From Opitutus sp. GAS368 (lineage in GTDB: Bacteria; Verrucomicrobiota; Verrucomicrobiia; Opitutales; Opitutaceae): a stretch of DNA of 47,752 nt. How positions within the stretch are numbered: the stretch's first letter is position 1; each line of letters begins with the position of its first letter. Below are positions 15,931-24,843 of this stretch, piece by piece. The position numbers and the translations under genes are program-made. The stretch is taken from the NCBI GenBank assembly GCA_945903545.1, contig CAMDOO010000017.1:1-47752 (forward strand), in the 5' to 3' direction. The notes under the pieces are model-generated. The model saw only the letters and a program-made list of their open reading frames with translations. It was not told the origin of the DNA and did not search any database.

Positions 15931-18900
15931 CTACGGCGCCGGTCCCGGGCGATACCCGCCCTCGAGCGTACCGGTGAAGATCTTGTCGATCCTTTCGATA
16001 CCGACCCGGTTGAGCCCGACGTGAATGTCTGCCAGGCGCGAAGGGTGAAAATCCCCCCGGGCGGCAAAGACCTCTTTTCCATCCAGGCTCACCCTCAGCC
16101 GCTGCCGGCGCTGCGCGAGCTGCGCACCGGACATGATCCGGGACAGGGCCGTTGAGCTCTCCGGATAGAACGAGCCCATGTCCACCTCCAGCGCGTACGT
16201 CCGTCCCGGCTCGACGGAAATCAGACCCGAGGTTGGTCCGCCCAGGCCCCAATGATCCCAGAAGAGCCGGATGTGCGTGGCATCGACATACGTGATGCCC
16301 AGCGCGTCCGCCTTGCCCGTGACTCCGCTCACGATGAGGGGCTCCGTCCGCGATCCGGAATAGAAGGGCAATTTCATCGCGAACCGCATCGGCCCATAGT
16401 CCCGGGCAATCGCCGGTTCGATCCGATCGATGATCCCGCTGAATCCCGCCTGGCTCGTGGTCGCTCCGACCGGGTTGGATCCCACGTGGACCTCATCGGG
16501 CTCGGCAGGGAAAAAATCCGCCGGGGTTTCGAAAACCACCTGGCCATCGAGCCAGAGGCGGAAGGGAGCGCCGGGGCCGGCCAATGGCGTCGCCCCTTCT
16601 GCACGGGTTGCGGCCGGAGCGGGCGCCGGCAGCGAGGCCATCTCCAGGCCGACGAGATGAAGCCTGCCATAGTCGAGCGGAACGAGCGGGGACGTGCGCA
16701 GCGGTGCGCCCCAGTGATCGAGGCTGAAGCGGACATGGCCGTCATCCAAGTAGGTCACCGCGACAATATCCGCGCGGGCCGGAGCCCCGGTCGTCACCAG
16801 GGGCTCGGTTTGTCCCGCGCGGCCGGAGGGGAAGCGGACGCGAAGCTGCAGGCGATCCACCGGTCCCGGCGGCGCCGGCTCGTCCAGCGGCAGGCGCCGG
16901 AGCTGGATGATGTCGCCGTTGAAGACCGTGCCCGCACTCGAAAGGCCGATGTCGTTGGCCCCCATCTGGACGGTTTCGAGCGCGGTGGGATAGAATGCCA
17001 CCGCCTGATTAAGGACTTCGCGCCCGTCGACTTTGACCCGCACGAGATTTTTCGCCTGCTCCGCCCGCAACGGCGAAACCCGCGCCAGATTGTCGATCGC
17101 CGCCGGGGAAAAAAGGGAGCCCAGCGAGATCTCCAGCTCGTGAGGCACCGCCGCATCGAGTTCGACCGGCTCGGACACCGGTCCGCCCACGCCCCAGTGG
17201 TCAAAACCAAAACGGACATGCCGCTCGTCCACATACTTCACGTAAACCAAATCCCCGGTCCCGGGGAGCCCCGTCGACAGGAGTGGTTCCGGGTTGCGGC
17301 CGGCAAAGCCCGGAAAAACGACCCGCATGGCCACGGCTCCCTCCGCCATCTGCATCTTTTCCGCCTTCAGCCCGGCGATGCCGGCGCGCGTCACATTCGA
17401 GATCCGGCCACTAAACGTCCCGCCGATGCCGGGCGTGTTGCGAAACGGGCTTTCCCCCAGATAAACGGCCCCAGGCGAGGCATCGTAGAGCAGGCGCCTG
17501 GCATCGAATGCGACCTGCCCGTCCACCGTCACCCGGACCAAGCGCTTGATATAGCGGGTCTCGCCCTGGGAGAACTGCGCAAAAAACGGGTGTTCAGCCG
17601 GGGGATAAAGCGACCCCATCTCGACCTCCACCGCGTGCGCTTCATTGACCCCGACCTTGACGGAAGGTCCGACCACCGCCCCGTACCCATGGTGCTGCAG
17701 GACAAAACGCACATTGCCCTCGTCCAGGTAGTGCACGAGGAGGGAGTCGCTGTACTCGGAGGCGCCTGTCACGACAAACGGCTCCAGCCGGCCAACCAAC
17801 CCGCCCGGAAAAGTCGCCTGCATCCGGATGGGGCCCTGCCGCGGTTCCAGCCTCGAGCCGAGCCAGTGTGAAGGCGCGTTCAGCGTGGTCGCCAGTGTCT
17901 CGTAGGCGGTCCGGTTGGAATACCGGAACAACTCATAGAGCTGACAACTCGCCAAGACATTGTGCCAGCCGAGCACCACCACGGCGAGGACGGCCGCCGG
18001 CTGCATCAGGCGGCGCCAGCCGGACAGGAGCGGAACCCCGCCGCCCACGGCCAGGAGCCCGATGGCACCGAGGAGCAGGAACGTGGGCTGGAAATCGACG
18101 AGGTACCGGCTGGCCCGGCCGCCGAGGCAAAGCAGGAGCAGCAGGTTCGCCAGGTACAGCCAGAGGCCGCAGCCAAAGAAGACGGCGAGCGGGGCCCCGG
18201 CCGACGACCGACGGCGCCAGCAGAAGACCGCGCCACCCACCAGCGGCAGGAACCAGACCGTCGACCAGATCTGCCCGTGCACCTGCTCGATGCCGCCATA
18301 ACCCTCGGGCCGGAAGATCTCCCGCACAGGGGTGATGAACGGGAAGTACCACGAGGATTCGGGAAACGAGAAATAATAGAGCTTCAGGTTGTGCAGCAGG
18401 AACTGCGGGCCGAAGACCGTCTTGAACGAGAACATGTACTTCACGCCGAACTCGAGGACGTCGCCGAAGCGCAGGTAATTGTAGGCCATCAGCCCGGCCC
18501 CGCAGGCCGCGAGCGGGCCCAGGCCGGCGAGGGCCATCGCGCGCACTGGCCGCGGGAAGAGCGCACTGCGGTCCTCGCGGCGCCACCACAGCCACAGCAG
18601 CGCGAGTCCGACTACCGGGGGCGCGCCCAGCACCAGGTTGGCGCGGGCGCCCACGCCCAGCCCCGTGGCCAGGCCCGCCAGCGCCAGCCAGGCGAGCCGG
18701 CCGCGGCCCGCCGGGGCGTGCAAGGCCTGGAACAACGCCAGCAGCACCAATGCCTGGCAAAAATATGCGCAGGCGATGGCCACCTCGTAGAACATCGGGT
18801 GCCGCAGCATCACCGCGCAGCCGTTGCCCAGACCCAGCAGACCGGCGAAGAGCGGCAGCAGCCAAGGCGAGGACGGCGGGAAATACCGGCGCCGCACCGC

Positions 18901-19344
18901 CGCGATCAGGCCAAACGAGACGAGGAAGCCGGCACAGGCAAACATGGCCGCCACGAGGTTGTCGCTGAGGTCATGCCCCGTGAGCAGATGGTAGGGAAGA
19001 AAGACCGTGAGGACCGGCGTGGGCCCGAAATACAGATAATACTTCCCCTGGTAAAAGCTCGCGTCGTTCAGGTAGGGCATCCCGCCCAGCCCCTGGGGAT
19101 CCGGCGTCGGCGCCGGGCCCTCCGGCACCACGTCCATGTAGAGGTGCCCCTGCGCAAAGCCATGCGCCAGCTTGTTGTAGTAGTCGTTCGCACGCCCCTG
19201 CCAGGTGAAGGGATTCAGGTTGGAGCTCGCCGTCCACAGATAGAATCCGCAGACGAGCAGCACCACGACCGTGGCGGCAATGCCTGCAGCCAGCGACCGG
19301 CGGGGCGGCGCCGCGGAGGGAAGGGATTCGGACGGGGTCGACAT
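15931..19344 (-). CDS. Polytopic GT-C-like membrane protein with four C-terminal HWG-type repeats
   Basis: The longest member of its family here, 1137 residues. Residues 20 to about 480 are polytopic, with the family signature NDASFYQGKYYLYFGPTP near residue 90 and YNYLRFGDVLEFGVKY near 285. Four tandem repeats of about 155 residues begin near residues 501, 668, 830 and 983. The second shows the full pattern: LSTGLPGTGDLVYVKYVD, HVRFGFDHWGVGG, an EISLGSLFSP block, a VRVKVDG strand, then NDIGLS and FNGDI. Several repeats contain acidic and aromatic residues in loops, as in LamG or concanavalin-like sandwich domains, but I cannot assign them to a known family. The proposed location is the inner membrane with the tail in the periplasm. 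It is separated by 226 bp from the operon upstream, so it may have its own promoter. Confidence 0.85.
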   Translation of the reverse strand: MSTPSESLPSAAPPRRSLAAGIAATVVVLLVCGFYLWTASSNLNPFTWQGRANDYYNKLAHGFAQGHLYMDVVPEGPAPTPDPQGLGGMPYLNDASFYQGKYYLYFGPTPVLTVFLPYHLLTGHDLSDNLVAAMFACAGFLVSFGLIAAVRRRYFPPSSPWLLPLFAGLLGLGNGCAVMLRHPMFYEVAIACAYFCQALVLLALFQALHAPAGRGRLAWLALAGLATGLGVGARANLVLGAPPVVGLALLWLWWRREDRSALFPRPVRAMALAGLGPLAACGAGLMAYNYLRFGDVLEFGVKYMFSFKTVFGPQFLLHNLKLYYFSFPESSWYFPFITPVREIFRPEGYGGIEQVHGQIWSTVWFLPLVGGAVFCWRRRSSAGAPLAVFFGCGLWLYLANLLLLLCLGGRASRYLVDFQPTFLLLGAIGLLAVGGGVPLLSGWRRLMQPAAVLAVVVLGWHNVLASCQLYELFRYSNRTAYETLATTLNAPSHWLGSRLEPRQGPIRMQATFPGGLVGRLEPFVVTGASEYSDSLLVHYLDEGNVRFVLQHHGYGAVVGPSVKVGVNEAHAVEVEMGSLYPPAEHPFFAQFSQGETRYIKRLVRVTVDGQVAFDARRLLYDASPGAVYLGESPFRNTPGIGGTFSGRISNVTRAGIAGLKAEKMQMAEGAVAMRVVFPGFAGRNPEPLLSTGLPGTGDLVYVKYVDERHVRFGFDHWGVGGPVSEPVELDAAVPHELEISLGSLFSPAAIDNLARVSPLRAEQAKNLVRVKVDGREVLNQAVAFYPTALETVQMGANDIGLSSAGTVFNGDIIQLRRLPLDEPAPPGPVDRLQLRVRFPSGRAGQTEPLVTTGAPARADIVAVTYLDDGHVRFSLDHWGAPLRTSPLVPLDYGRLHLVGLEMASLPAPAPAATRAEGATPLAGPGAPFRLWLDGQVVFETPADFFPAEPDEVHVGSNPVGATTSQAGFSGIIDRIEPAIARDYGPMRFAMKLPFYSGSRTEPLIVSGVTGKADALGITYVDATHIRLFWDHWGLGGPTSGLISVEPGRTYALEVDMGSFYPESSTALSRIMSGAQLAQRRQRLRVSLDGKEVFAARGDFHPSRLADIHVGLNRVGIERIDKIFTGTLEGGYRPGPAP

Positions 19345-19570
19345 TAAGGATCAGGATGACAGCAGGCGGGCGGAGCAGAAAAACCCTGTCGCCTGATCGC
19401 GGCCAGCAGATTCCCGGCGACGGGGGTATCCCCATTCCCGGCAGGGCGGCGCCTCCGTCGCCGGCGTGCAGGCCTTGGGATTTCGGATTCCCTTCCCGCC
19501 AAGCCCGGTGGCGGGCGGGGTCTCCGTCCGGTCGGGAACTAGCCCGCCCGCACTCCGTGAGTTCCCCGGG
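19345..19570. other. Intergenic gap within the minus-strand gene series
   Basis: This 226-bp stretch lies between the start of the four-repeat protein and the stop of the next minus-strand gene. It has no convincing ORF. It holds CCCGCCA pairing with TGGCGGG around 19497-19517 and a second hairpin at 19534-19566. A promoter for the gene ending at 15931 is likely here, but I see no clear -35/-10 pair. Confidence 0.5.
19534..19566 (-). terminator. Possible hairpin terminator after the 19571 gene
   Basis: GGGAACT and AGTTCCC form a 7-bp stem around a 19-base GC-rich loop, starting four bases after the stop codon of the minus-strand gene that ends at 19571. No T-run follows, so this is weak support for termination or for mRNA 3'-end protection. 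Confidence 0.35.
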
Positions 19571-22354
19571 TCAACCGCGGGCCAGCTTTTTCAGCCGACC
19601 GCCCGCCAGCAGCGCCAGCCAGGCCGCGACGGAGACCCACCATCCAAGCCACAGGCGGACTGAGCCCCGGAATGCCAGCTCCACCTCGTGCCGGCCCGCC
19701 GGCACCGGGATCGTGACCAGCGAATCGATCGAGGCCCGGATGGGCACCGGCTGGCCGTCGACCTTGGCGGCATAGCCAGGGATGGAGACCCGCGGCGACT
19801 CCAGCCAGCCGGCGACCGGCATGTCGACCTCGACGCGGTAGGGGATCAGCCCGCGCAGGTGCACCGGACTTCTTTCAGGGATATAAGGCGACACGGTCAG
19901 ACGGGCAAAATCCCCGAACTCGCCCGTCGCACCGGCCCCGCCGCGCTGAAACAACAACCGGACGTGCTCAATCGTTGTGCCGGAGTTCCACAGCGAGATG
20001 ACGTTGGCCCGGCCGCGCTTCACCCCGAAGGCCTTGAAGCCCCCGGATTCCGGCAGCTGGTACTCCCGGTAACCGTGTTCGCTCCGGATGATCAGGAAAC
20101 CCTCGTAGTTCTTTTCAAGGAATTCGAAGCGCAGCAGGACGTGGGCACCCGGGGCGAGGGTCAGTTCGGGGTGGAGATTGAGCCAGGTCGGGCCGGTCGG
20201 TTCGACGGTGGACGTGAGCAGGAAACTCTCCGCCTGCGCCTGTTCCATCGTGACCGCGATTTCATTCGGGCCGACGACCAGCCGCCGGCGCTCGTCGAAA
20301 ATCCGGCTCTCCAGCCGCGGGTCGGATTTCCCATGCGAGTAATAGTTGGGTGCCGGCAGGAGGTCGTAGGCATAACGGGCCAGCGCGCTGTTCTCGGATC
20401 GCATGCGGTCATTCGTGACTGCCCGCGTGCTCGTCCGGCCGCCAGCGCCGGTCACGTATGTCGGCACCTGCGCCACCGACCACGCCGTGAGGCCCGCCAA
20501 CAGGACCAGTGTCGCCCAGCGCCGTGGACCCGCCTGCAACGCCAACCAGGAAAAGGCGCCACCGCAGGTGAATGCGACCATGGAGGGAAGCAGCCGGAAA
20601 TTCAGCGGGAAATTGGTCAGGGCGGCAAACGCCTCGGGAAAATAGCCGACCCACAGCCGGCTCACACCCGGCACGGGAAGGAAGGAGATGGCAAGCAACA
20701 CGACGACCAGGAACTGCAGCCTTGCCTGCAGGCGGCCGGAAAATGCCCCCCACGCCAGCACTCCCAGGAAGACCAATACACCCAAGCCGGGCTGGAAGTC
20801 GCCGAGACCGCGCATCCACGGGGCGAAGAAACCGGCCCGCGCGGCCGCATAATGGTCGAGGAGCACCACGGCTGGGGCGTTGAATTCCAGGTAACGCGGC
20901 ATCGCCGTCACGGAGGCTACTCCTGCTCCCGCGAGCAGACAGGCCGTGGCCAGCAGCAACCCCCATTCGCGCGGATCGAACCAGCCTCGCCGCCTCGCCG
21001 CGGCAGCCGTGGCGGCGGCCAATCCGCCCGCCACCAGCGCCGCCCACATCCACGGAGGTTGGCTCCAGGCCAGGAGTCCCAGCCCGGCCAGCAACGCCCC
21101 CCAGCCCCAGCGCTGGCTCCAGAGGGCACCCCGCACCAAGCCGGTCACAGCCAGCAACGCGCCCGCGGACTGCAGGACCGCGGGCCAGACGGGCAGCGCC
21201 TCGACGCCATGCAACTCGGACATCGAGGTGAAATAGCCGCAGCCGAGGCCCGCGAACCAGCCGGCCCCCCCCAGCGCTGCCCGCCACTGGTCCCGGGTCG
21301 GGGCGCCGAACAGGAAACGTCCTCCGATGATCAGGCCGACCGCGCTCGTGACAAAGAAAGCCGTGCCCGCGTGGCCCATCCACACCAGCACGAGGCCGGC
21401 CGCGAGCCAACGCCAGCCGCGGAGCCCGTCGGTCTGGTCGAGGCGCGCCAAGCCAAAAACCACCAGCGGCAGGGTTGCCACCGTCGTGAACATCATGAAT
21501 TCCTCCACGCCGTAGGCCCCCGCCAGAAACACCGGGCAGGAAATGTAGATCGCCGCGACCGCCGCCGCTTCCCAGCGCCGGTGCGGGGCGAGCGCTGCAA
21601 GCAGACCGTACATCCCCCCGGCGCCGAGCATCGCCAGCACCACCAAGGTCAGATGCTGCAACGCCAGCGGCGTCAGCGTCCGGATCGTCAGCAAGTCGAG
21701 GACTCCCGAGGTCTGAAACAGCAGCGGAGCCGAACGAAAGGGATGAACCGAGCCATTATACGCGAACTCACCCTGGCCCACGAGCACGGGGAACACGCCC
21801 GACCGCGCTTGCTCGACGAAATCCGTGAGCATCGCCCCGTACCAGCGCGCATCCACGCCCCCCACCAGCCGGTCCGTCAGGAATCCGACCATGGTCCCGG
21901 CCCCCACGCCGAAAACGAGGAGCAACCGGAAACACTCTCCCGCGGTTCGCGCCCCCTCCCGGCGCGCATGTTCCAGCCACCAGCGCAGGCCAAGCGCCAG
22001 GGTAGCCACGGTCACGAGGACAAAGGCGGCCTCGGCCCCCGTCAGCCCGCCCCGCAGGAAGGGTTGGATCGCTCCCAGCAACAATCCGGGTATGGCCACG
22101 TGCCCGAGCCAGCGTTGCCACCAACCCACGCGCGGCCACAGCCAAGCTCCCACCGGAGCCCATCCGAACCAGGCGAGGACCGTCAGGAGAAACCCCCGCC
22201 ATCCGAGCGGCCGATGCGCCAGTCCGTCCAAGGCGTAGAGGACCAATGCGGCTACCAGAATTTCAGCCAAGGCGACGGCCCACGCCCCTCCCACCCCCGC
22301 TTCGGCGGCGGGCGGGATGAAGTCTTCGGGGTCCGCTTTGTTTTTCCGACTCAC
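19571..22354 (-). CDS. YfhO-like giant polytopic membrane protein
   Basis: A 927-residue protein with about fourteen membrane helices, a beta-rich domain near residues 640-880, and a final helix. The early loop VLVGQGEFAYNGSVHPFRS, preceded by GGVDARWYG, recurs in the protein at 24844 and in part in the one at 5954. The tail has the YfhO-type block SIPGYAAKVDG, then VPAGRHEVELAFRG, then the last helix. YfhO proteins are GT-C enzymes that add sugars to cell-envelope polymers, so a similar role is inferred. Start choice: the GTG at 22354 lies ten bases after the upstream stop, whereas the ATG at 22447 would overlap the upstream gene by 83 bp and add an Arg/Pro-rich stretch that looks like a shadow frame. 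No Shine-Dalgarno sequence is visible at either. It is the last gene of the minus-strand series before the 226-bp gap. Confidence 0.82.
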   Translation of the reverse strand: MSRKNKADPEDFIPPAAEAGVGGAWAVALAEILVAALVLYALDGLAHRPLGWRGFLLTVLAWFGWAPVGAWLWPRVGWWQRWLGHVAIPGLLLGAIQPFLRGGLTGAEAAFVLVTVATLALGLRWWLEHARREGARTAGECFRLLLVFGVGAGTMVGFLTDRLVGGVDARWYGAMLTDFVEQARSGVFPVLVGQGEFAYNGSVHPFRSAPLLFQTSGVLDLLTIRTLTPLALQHLTLVVLAMLGAGGMYGLLAALAPHRRWEAAAVAAIYISCPVFLAGAYGVEEFMMFTTVATLPLVVFGLARLDQTDGLRGWRWLAAGLVLVWMGHAGTAFFVTSAVGLIIGGRFLFGAPTRDQWRAALGGAGWFAGLGCGYFTSMSELHGVEALPVWPAVLQSAGALLAVTGLVRGALWSQRWGWGALLAGLGLLAWSQPPWMWAALVAGGLAAATAAAARRRGWFDPREWGLLLATACLLAGAGVASVTAMPRYLEFNAPAVVLLDHYAAARAGFFAPWMRGLGDFQPGLGVLVFLGVLAWGAFSGRLQARLQFLVVVLLAISFLPVPGVSRLWVGYFPEAFAALTNFPLNFRLLPSMVAFTCGGAFSWLALQAGPRRWATLVLLAGLTAWSVAQVPTYVTGAGGRTSTRAVTNDRMRSENSALARYAYDLLPAPNYYSHGKSDPRLESRIFDERRRLVVGPNEIAVTMEQAQAESFLLTSTVEPTGPTWLNLHPELTLAPGAHVLLRFEFLEKNYEGFLIIRSEHGYREYQLPESGGFKAFGVKRGRANVISLWNSGTTIEHVRLLFQRGGAGATGEFGDFARLTVSPYIPERSPVHLRGLIPYRVEVDMPVAGWLESPRVSIPGYAAKVDGQPVPIRASIDSLVTIPVPAGRHEVELAFRGSVRLWLGWWVSVAAWLALLAGGRLKKLARG

Positions 22355-22364
22355 CGGGTTGGGT

Positions 22365-24776
22365 TCATTCGGATGCCTCGCGGACACGTTCCTGCAATTC
22401 GATCGTCCCCGTGAAGGCGGCCTCGGCCGTGCTGGCCCCAATCGCATTCACGCCCACCCGCACATCCTCGGGCCGGGAGGGATGGAAGGCCTCCTCCCGG
22501 TCGACGATCAGCCGGCCGTTCCAGCGGATCGTGAGCCGCGGCGCCGCCCCGGGTCGCAGCAGCGGCGGGCAGGAAATATCGAGCTCCACCTTGTCCCCGG
22601 CCACGTGCTCGATCGGGGCGCTTTCCCATCCGCCCCGGCCCCACTGGTCGTGACCCAGCACGACCCGGCCGGCATCGAGGTAGCGGAGATAAATCAGGTC
22701 GCCCCGGCCCGCGATGCCCGAAGACAGGAGCGGCTCGCTGTGCCCCCGGGCAAACCCGGGCAGCGCGAGCACGAGGTGCAGCCGGCCGCTGGTCGCCGGG
22801 GCGCGCGGCGCCTCGTCCGCCGGCACCCGGCGCCAGGAGATGATCCGGCCGGAAAAATCCTGCTTGAAGGCGGGTCGGCCCGGCTGGCTCGTACCGATCG
22901 ACGGCGACCAATCCGTGCTGTCGTAGCACACCACCGAGGCCCGCAGCGCCGTGCGGCCATCCAGGTCGATCCGGACCTCGTTCAGCCGCGCGTTCCGCTC
23001 CGCGACGGACAGGCCGTCGTGCGCCGGATGCTGGGGCGGCGGGTAAAGTGCACCCATCCGCACCATCAACGTGTGCTCCACCGCCGGGTCGATCTCCAGC
23101 GGGTGGCTGGTCCACGTGCTGCGGCTGGTATGTTCCAGGCCCAGCTGGATGAGCCCGGGCTCGAGGTAGTGGACAAAGACATAGTCGGCGAGGAATGAAC
23201 TGCCGGTGACCACCAAGGGCTCAATGGTGTTTCCTCCCTTCGCCGGAAACGTCAGGCGGATTTCCACGGGGCCATCCTGATGCCCGGTCAGTCCGGCCAG
23301 GGCGTGGGGCAGGCGATTGAACGCATGCGCCAGCCGGGCATACACCCTCGGGGAGTTCTGCTCGAGCAGGCGGTTGTGCTGCAGGCTGACCAGGACGTTG
23401 AAACCCGCCGACCACGCCGCGAGCCCGAGCACGAGCACGTTCCACGAACGCCGGCCGGCCGGCGACGTTCCACCCGCCGCCAGCCAGAACGCCCCGATGG
23501 CGCCGACCAGCACCAGGGCGGGAGTAAAGTCCACCTCGTAGCGGCCGGTGGTGCCGCCGAAGCAGAAGATCGTGAACATGGTGGCGCCCACGCCGGCCAA
23601 GGCCGCGAAGCACCAGGTCGCCAGCCGCCCGGGATGCCGCCACGCGAGCCCCAGCGCCACCAGCGCAAGCAGGACCCAGGGCATCCCCGGCACGATGCCG
23701 TAGGGATTCTCGATCCCGAACTGACCGGGCGGGATCGGCGGCGGCGAGATGACCGTGAGAAACGGGAAATAGGGGCTGATCCCCGGCATAGAAAACAGAT
23801 ACACCTGAAGATTGAACCAGATGTAGCCTGGGCTGAAATGAACGAGGTCCTTCTCCCCGCTGCCCGAGAGCTGGTAGGTCTGGCCAAACTCGAACGGATT
23901 GCCGAAACGCGCGGCATTGTACGCCGCCAGGCCGATGCCGACACAGGTGATGGGGCCGAGAATCGCCAGCCCGAGGCGCCACGCAGCCCGGTCGGTCCAA
24001 AACGCGCGGCCCTGCCGCAGCAGGCCGGGCAAGGGCGCCAGCAGCACCAGCGAGCCGAAGAGATAGGTCGGCCGGGCCCCGACGCACAGCCCCATCAACA
24101 GGCTCGCGAGGAGCCACCAGCCCGGGCGCAGCGGCTTGGCCAACCCGCGCCAGACGCACCACAACACGCCCATGAAAAGCATGTAGCCGCAGGCGATCGG
24201 CACCTCCCACATCGCCGGGCGCCGCAGGAGCGGCGGCACCATGTTCGCCCATCCCAGGGCCACCACCGCGGCCGCCTGCAGGGCCGGCGGCGTGCGCGGA
24301 AACCACGTCCGCCTCACGTCCAGCAGGAGGCCCAGCGCCAGCAGGAAGCCACCGTAACTGAAAAGCGCCACCGCCGCGCCATCAGTGATATAGCTTCCGG
24401 TCAGCCACCAGCACGGGAACTGGAGCAGCAGGACGGGAGTGACGCCGAAATAGAGGTGGAACTTGCCGCCATAATACGAGGCGTCGTGCAGGCCATGACC
24501 CTGCCGCTGTACCGGGTCGTATGGATTGGCCAGCGCCGCGAGAAACGGATCATCGGGCACATCGAGCGCGAGCTGCCCCTTGGCCCAGCCCCGCACCAGC
24601 AGGTCGTAATAGCCACGGTTTCCCTGGTCGAGCACCGCAAAGGAACCCTCCGGCGTCGCGGTCCAGAGGTAAAACCAGCCGAGCAATATCAGCAGGCCCG
24701 CCAACAGGAGGCCGCGCGCCCCGAACAAGGATCCTCCGCCAGTGAAGCTGGAGCGCGGCGTTTCTGATGGGGTCAT
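22365..24776 (-). CDS. Polytopic GT-C-like membrane protein with two C-terminal HWG-type repeats
   Basis: An 803-residue protein and the shortest member of the family that also includes those at 9849 and 15931. The membrane part covers residues 20 to about 480 and carries HDASYYGGKFHLYFGVTP near residue 90 and YNAARFGNPFEFGQTYQ near 290. Two repeats follow, starting near 502 and 662. The first keeps the MGALYPPPQHP block but has LGLEHTS where HWG is expected; the second has LGHDQWGRGG. Both end with the FSGRI or FTGTI strand. The ATG at 24776 is preferred over a TTG nine bases upstream. The stop is ten bases before the GTG of the next gene, so the two are probably translated from one mRNA. 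Confidence 0.84.
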   Translation of the reverse strand: MTPSETPRSSFTGGGSLFGARGLLLAGLLILLGWFYLWTATPEGSFAVLDQGNRGYYDLLVRGWAKGQLALDVPDDPFLAALANPYDPVQRQGHGLHDASYYGGKFHLYFGVTPVLLLQFPCWWLTGSYITDGAAVALFSYGGFLLALGLLLDVRRTWFPRTPPALQAAAVVALGWANMVPPLLRRPAMWEVPIACGYMLFMGVLWCVWRGLAKPLRPGWWLLASLLMGLCVGARPTYLFGSLVLLAPLPGLLRQGRAFWTDRAAWRLGLAILGPITCVGIGLAAYNAARFGNPFEFGQTYQLSGSGEKDLVHFSPGYIWFNLQVYLFSMPGISPYFPFLTVISPPPIPPGQFGIENPYGIVPGMPWVLLALVALGLAWRHPGRLATWCFAALAGVGATMFTIFCFGGTTGRYEVDFTPALVLVGAIGAFWLAAGGTSPAGRRSWNVLVLGLAAWSAGFNVLVSLQHNRLLEQNSPRVYARLAHAFNRLPHALAGLTGHQDGPVEIRLTFPAKGGNTIEPLVVTGSSFLADYVFVHYLEPGLIQLGLEHTSRSTWTSHPLEIDPAVEHTLMVRMGALYPPPQHPAHDGLSVAERNARLNEVRIDLDGRTALRASVVCYDSTDWSPSIGTSQPGRPAFKQDFSGRIISWRRVPADEAPRAPATSGRLHLVLALPGFARGHSEPLLSSGIAGRGDLIYLRYLDAGRVVLGHDQWGRGGWESAPIEHVAGDKVELDISCPPLLRPGAAPRLTIRWNGRLIVDREEAFHPSRPEDVRVGVNAIGASTAEAAFTGTIELQERVREASE

Positions 24777-24843
24777 GGCGGCCAAAGAGGCCTTTTAGAC
24801 AGGGGGACAACACCCTGAGCAAACCTGAAAACCTCCGCCCAGC

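Noticed and set aside
19688-22414. Plus-strand frame of 908 codons opposite the YfhO-like gene
   Set aside because: Composition again indicates a shadow, and the opposite strand has a full set of helices and conserved loops.
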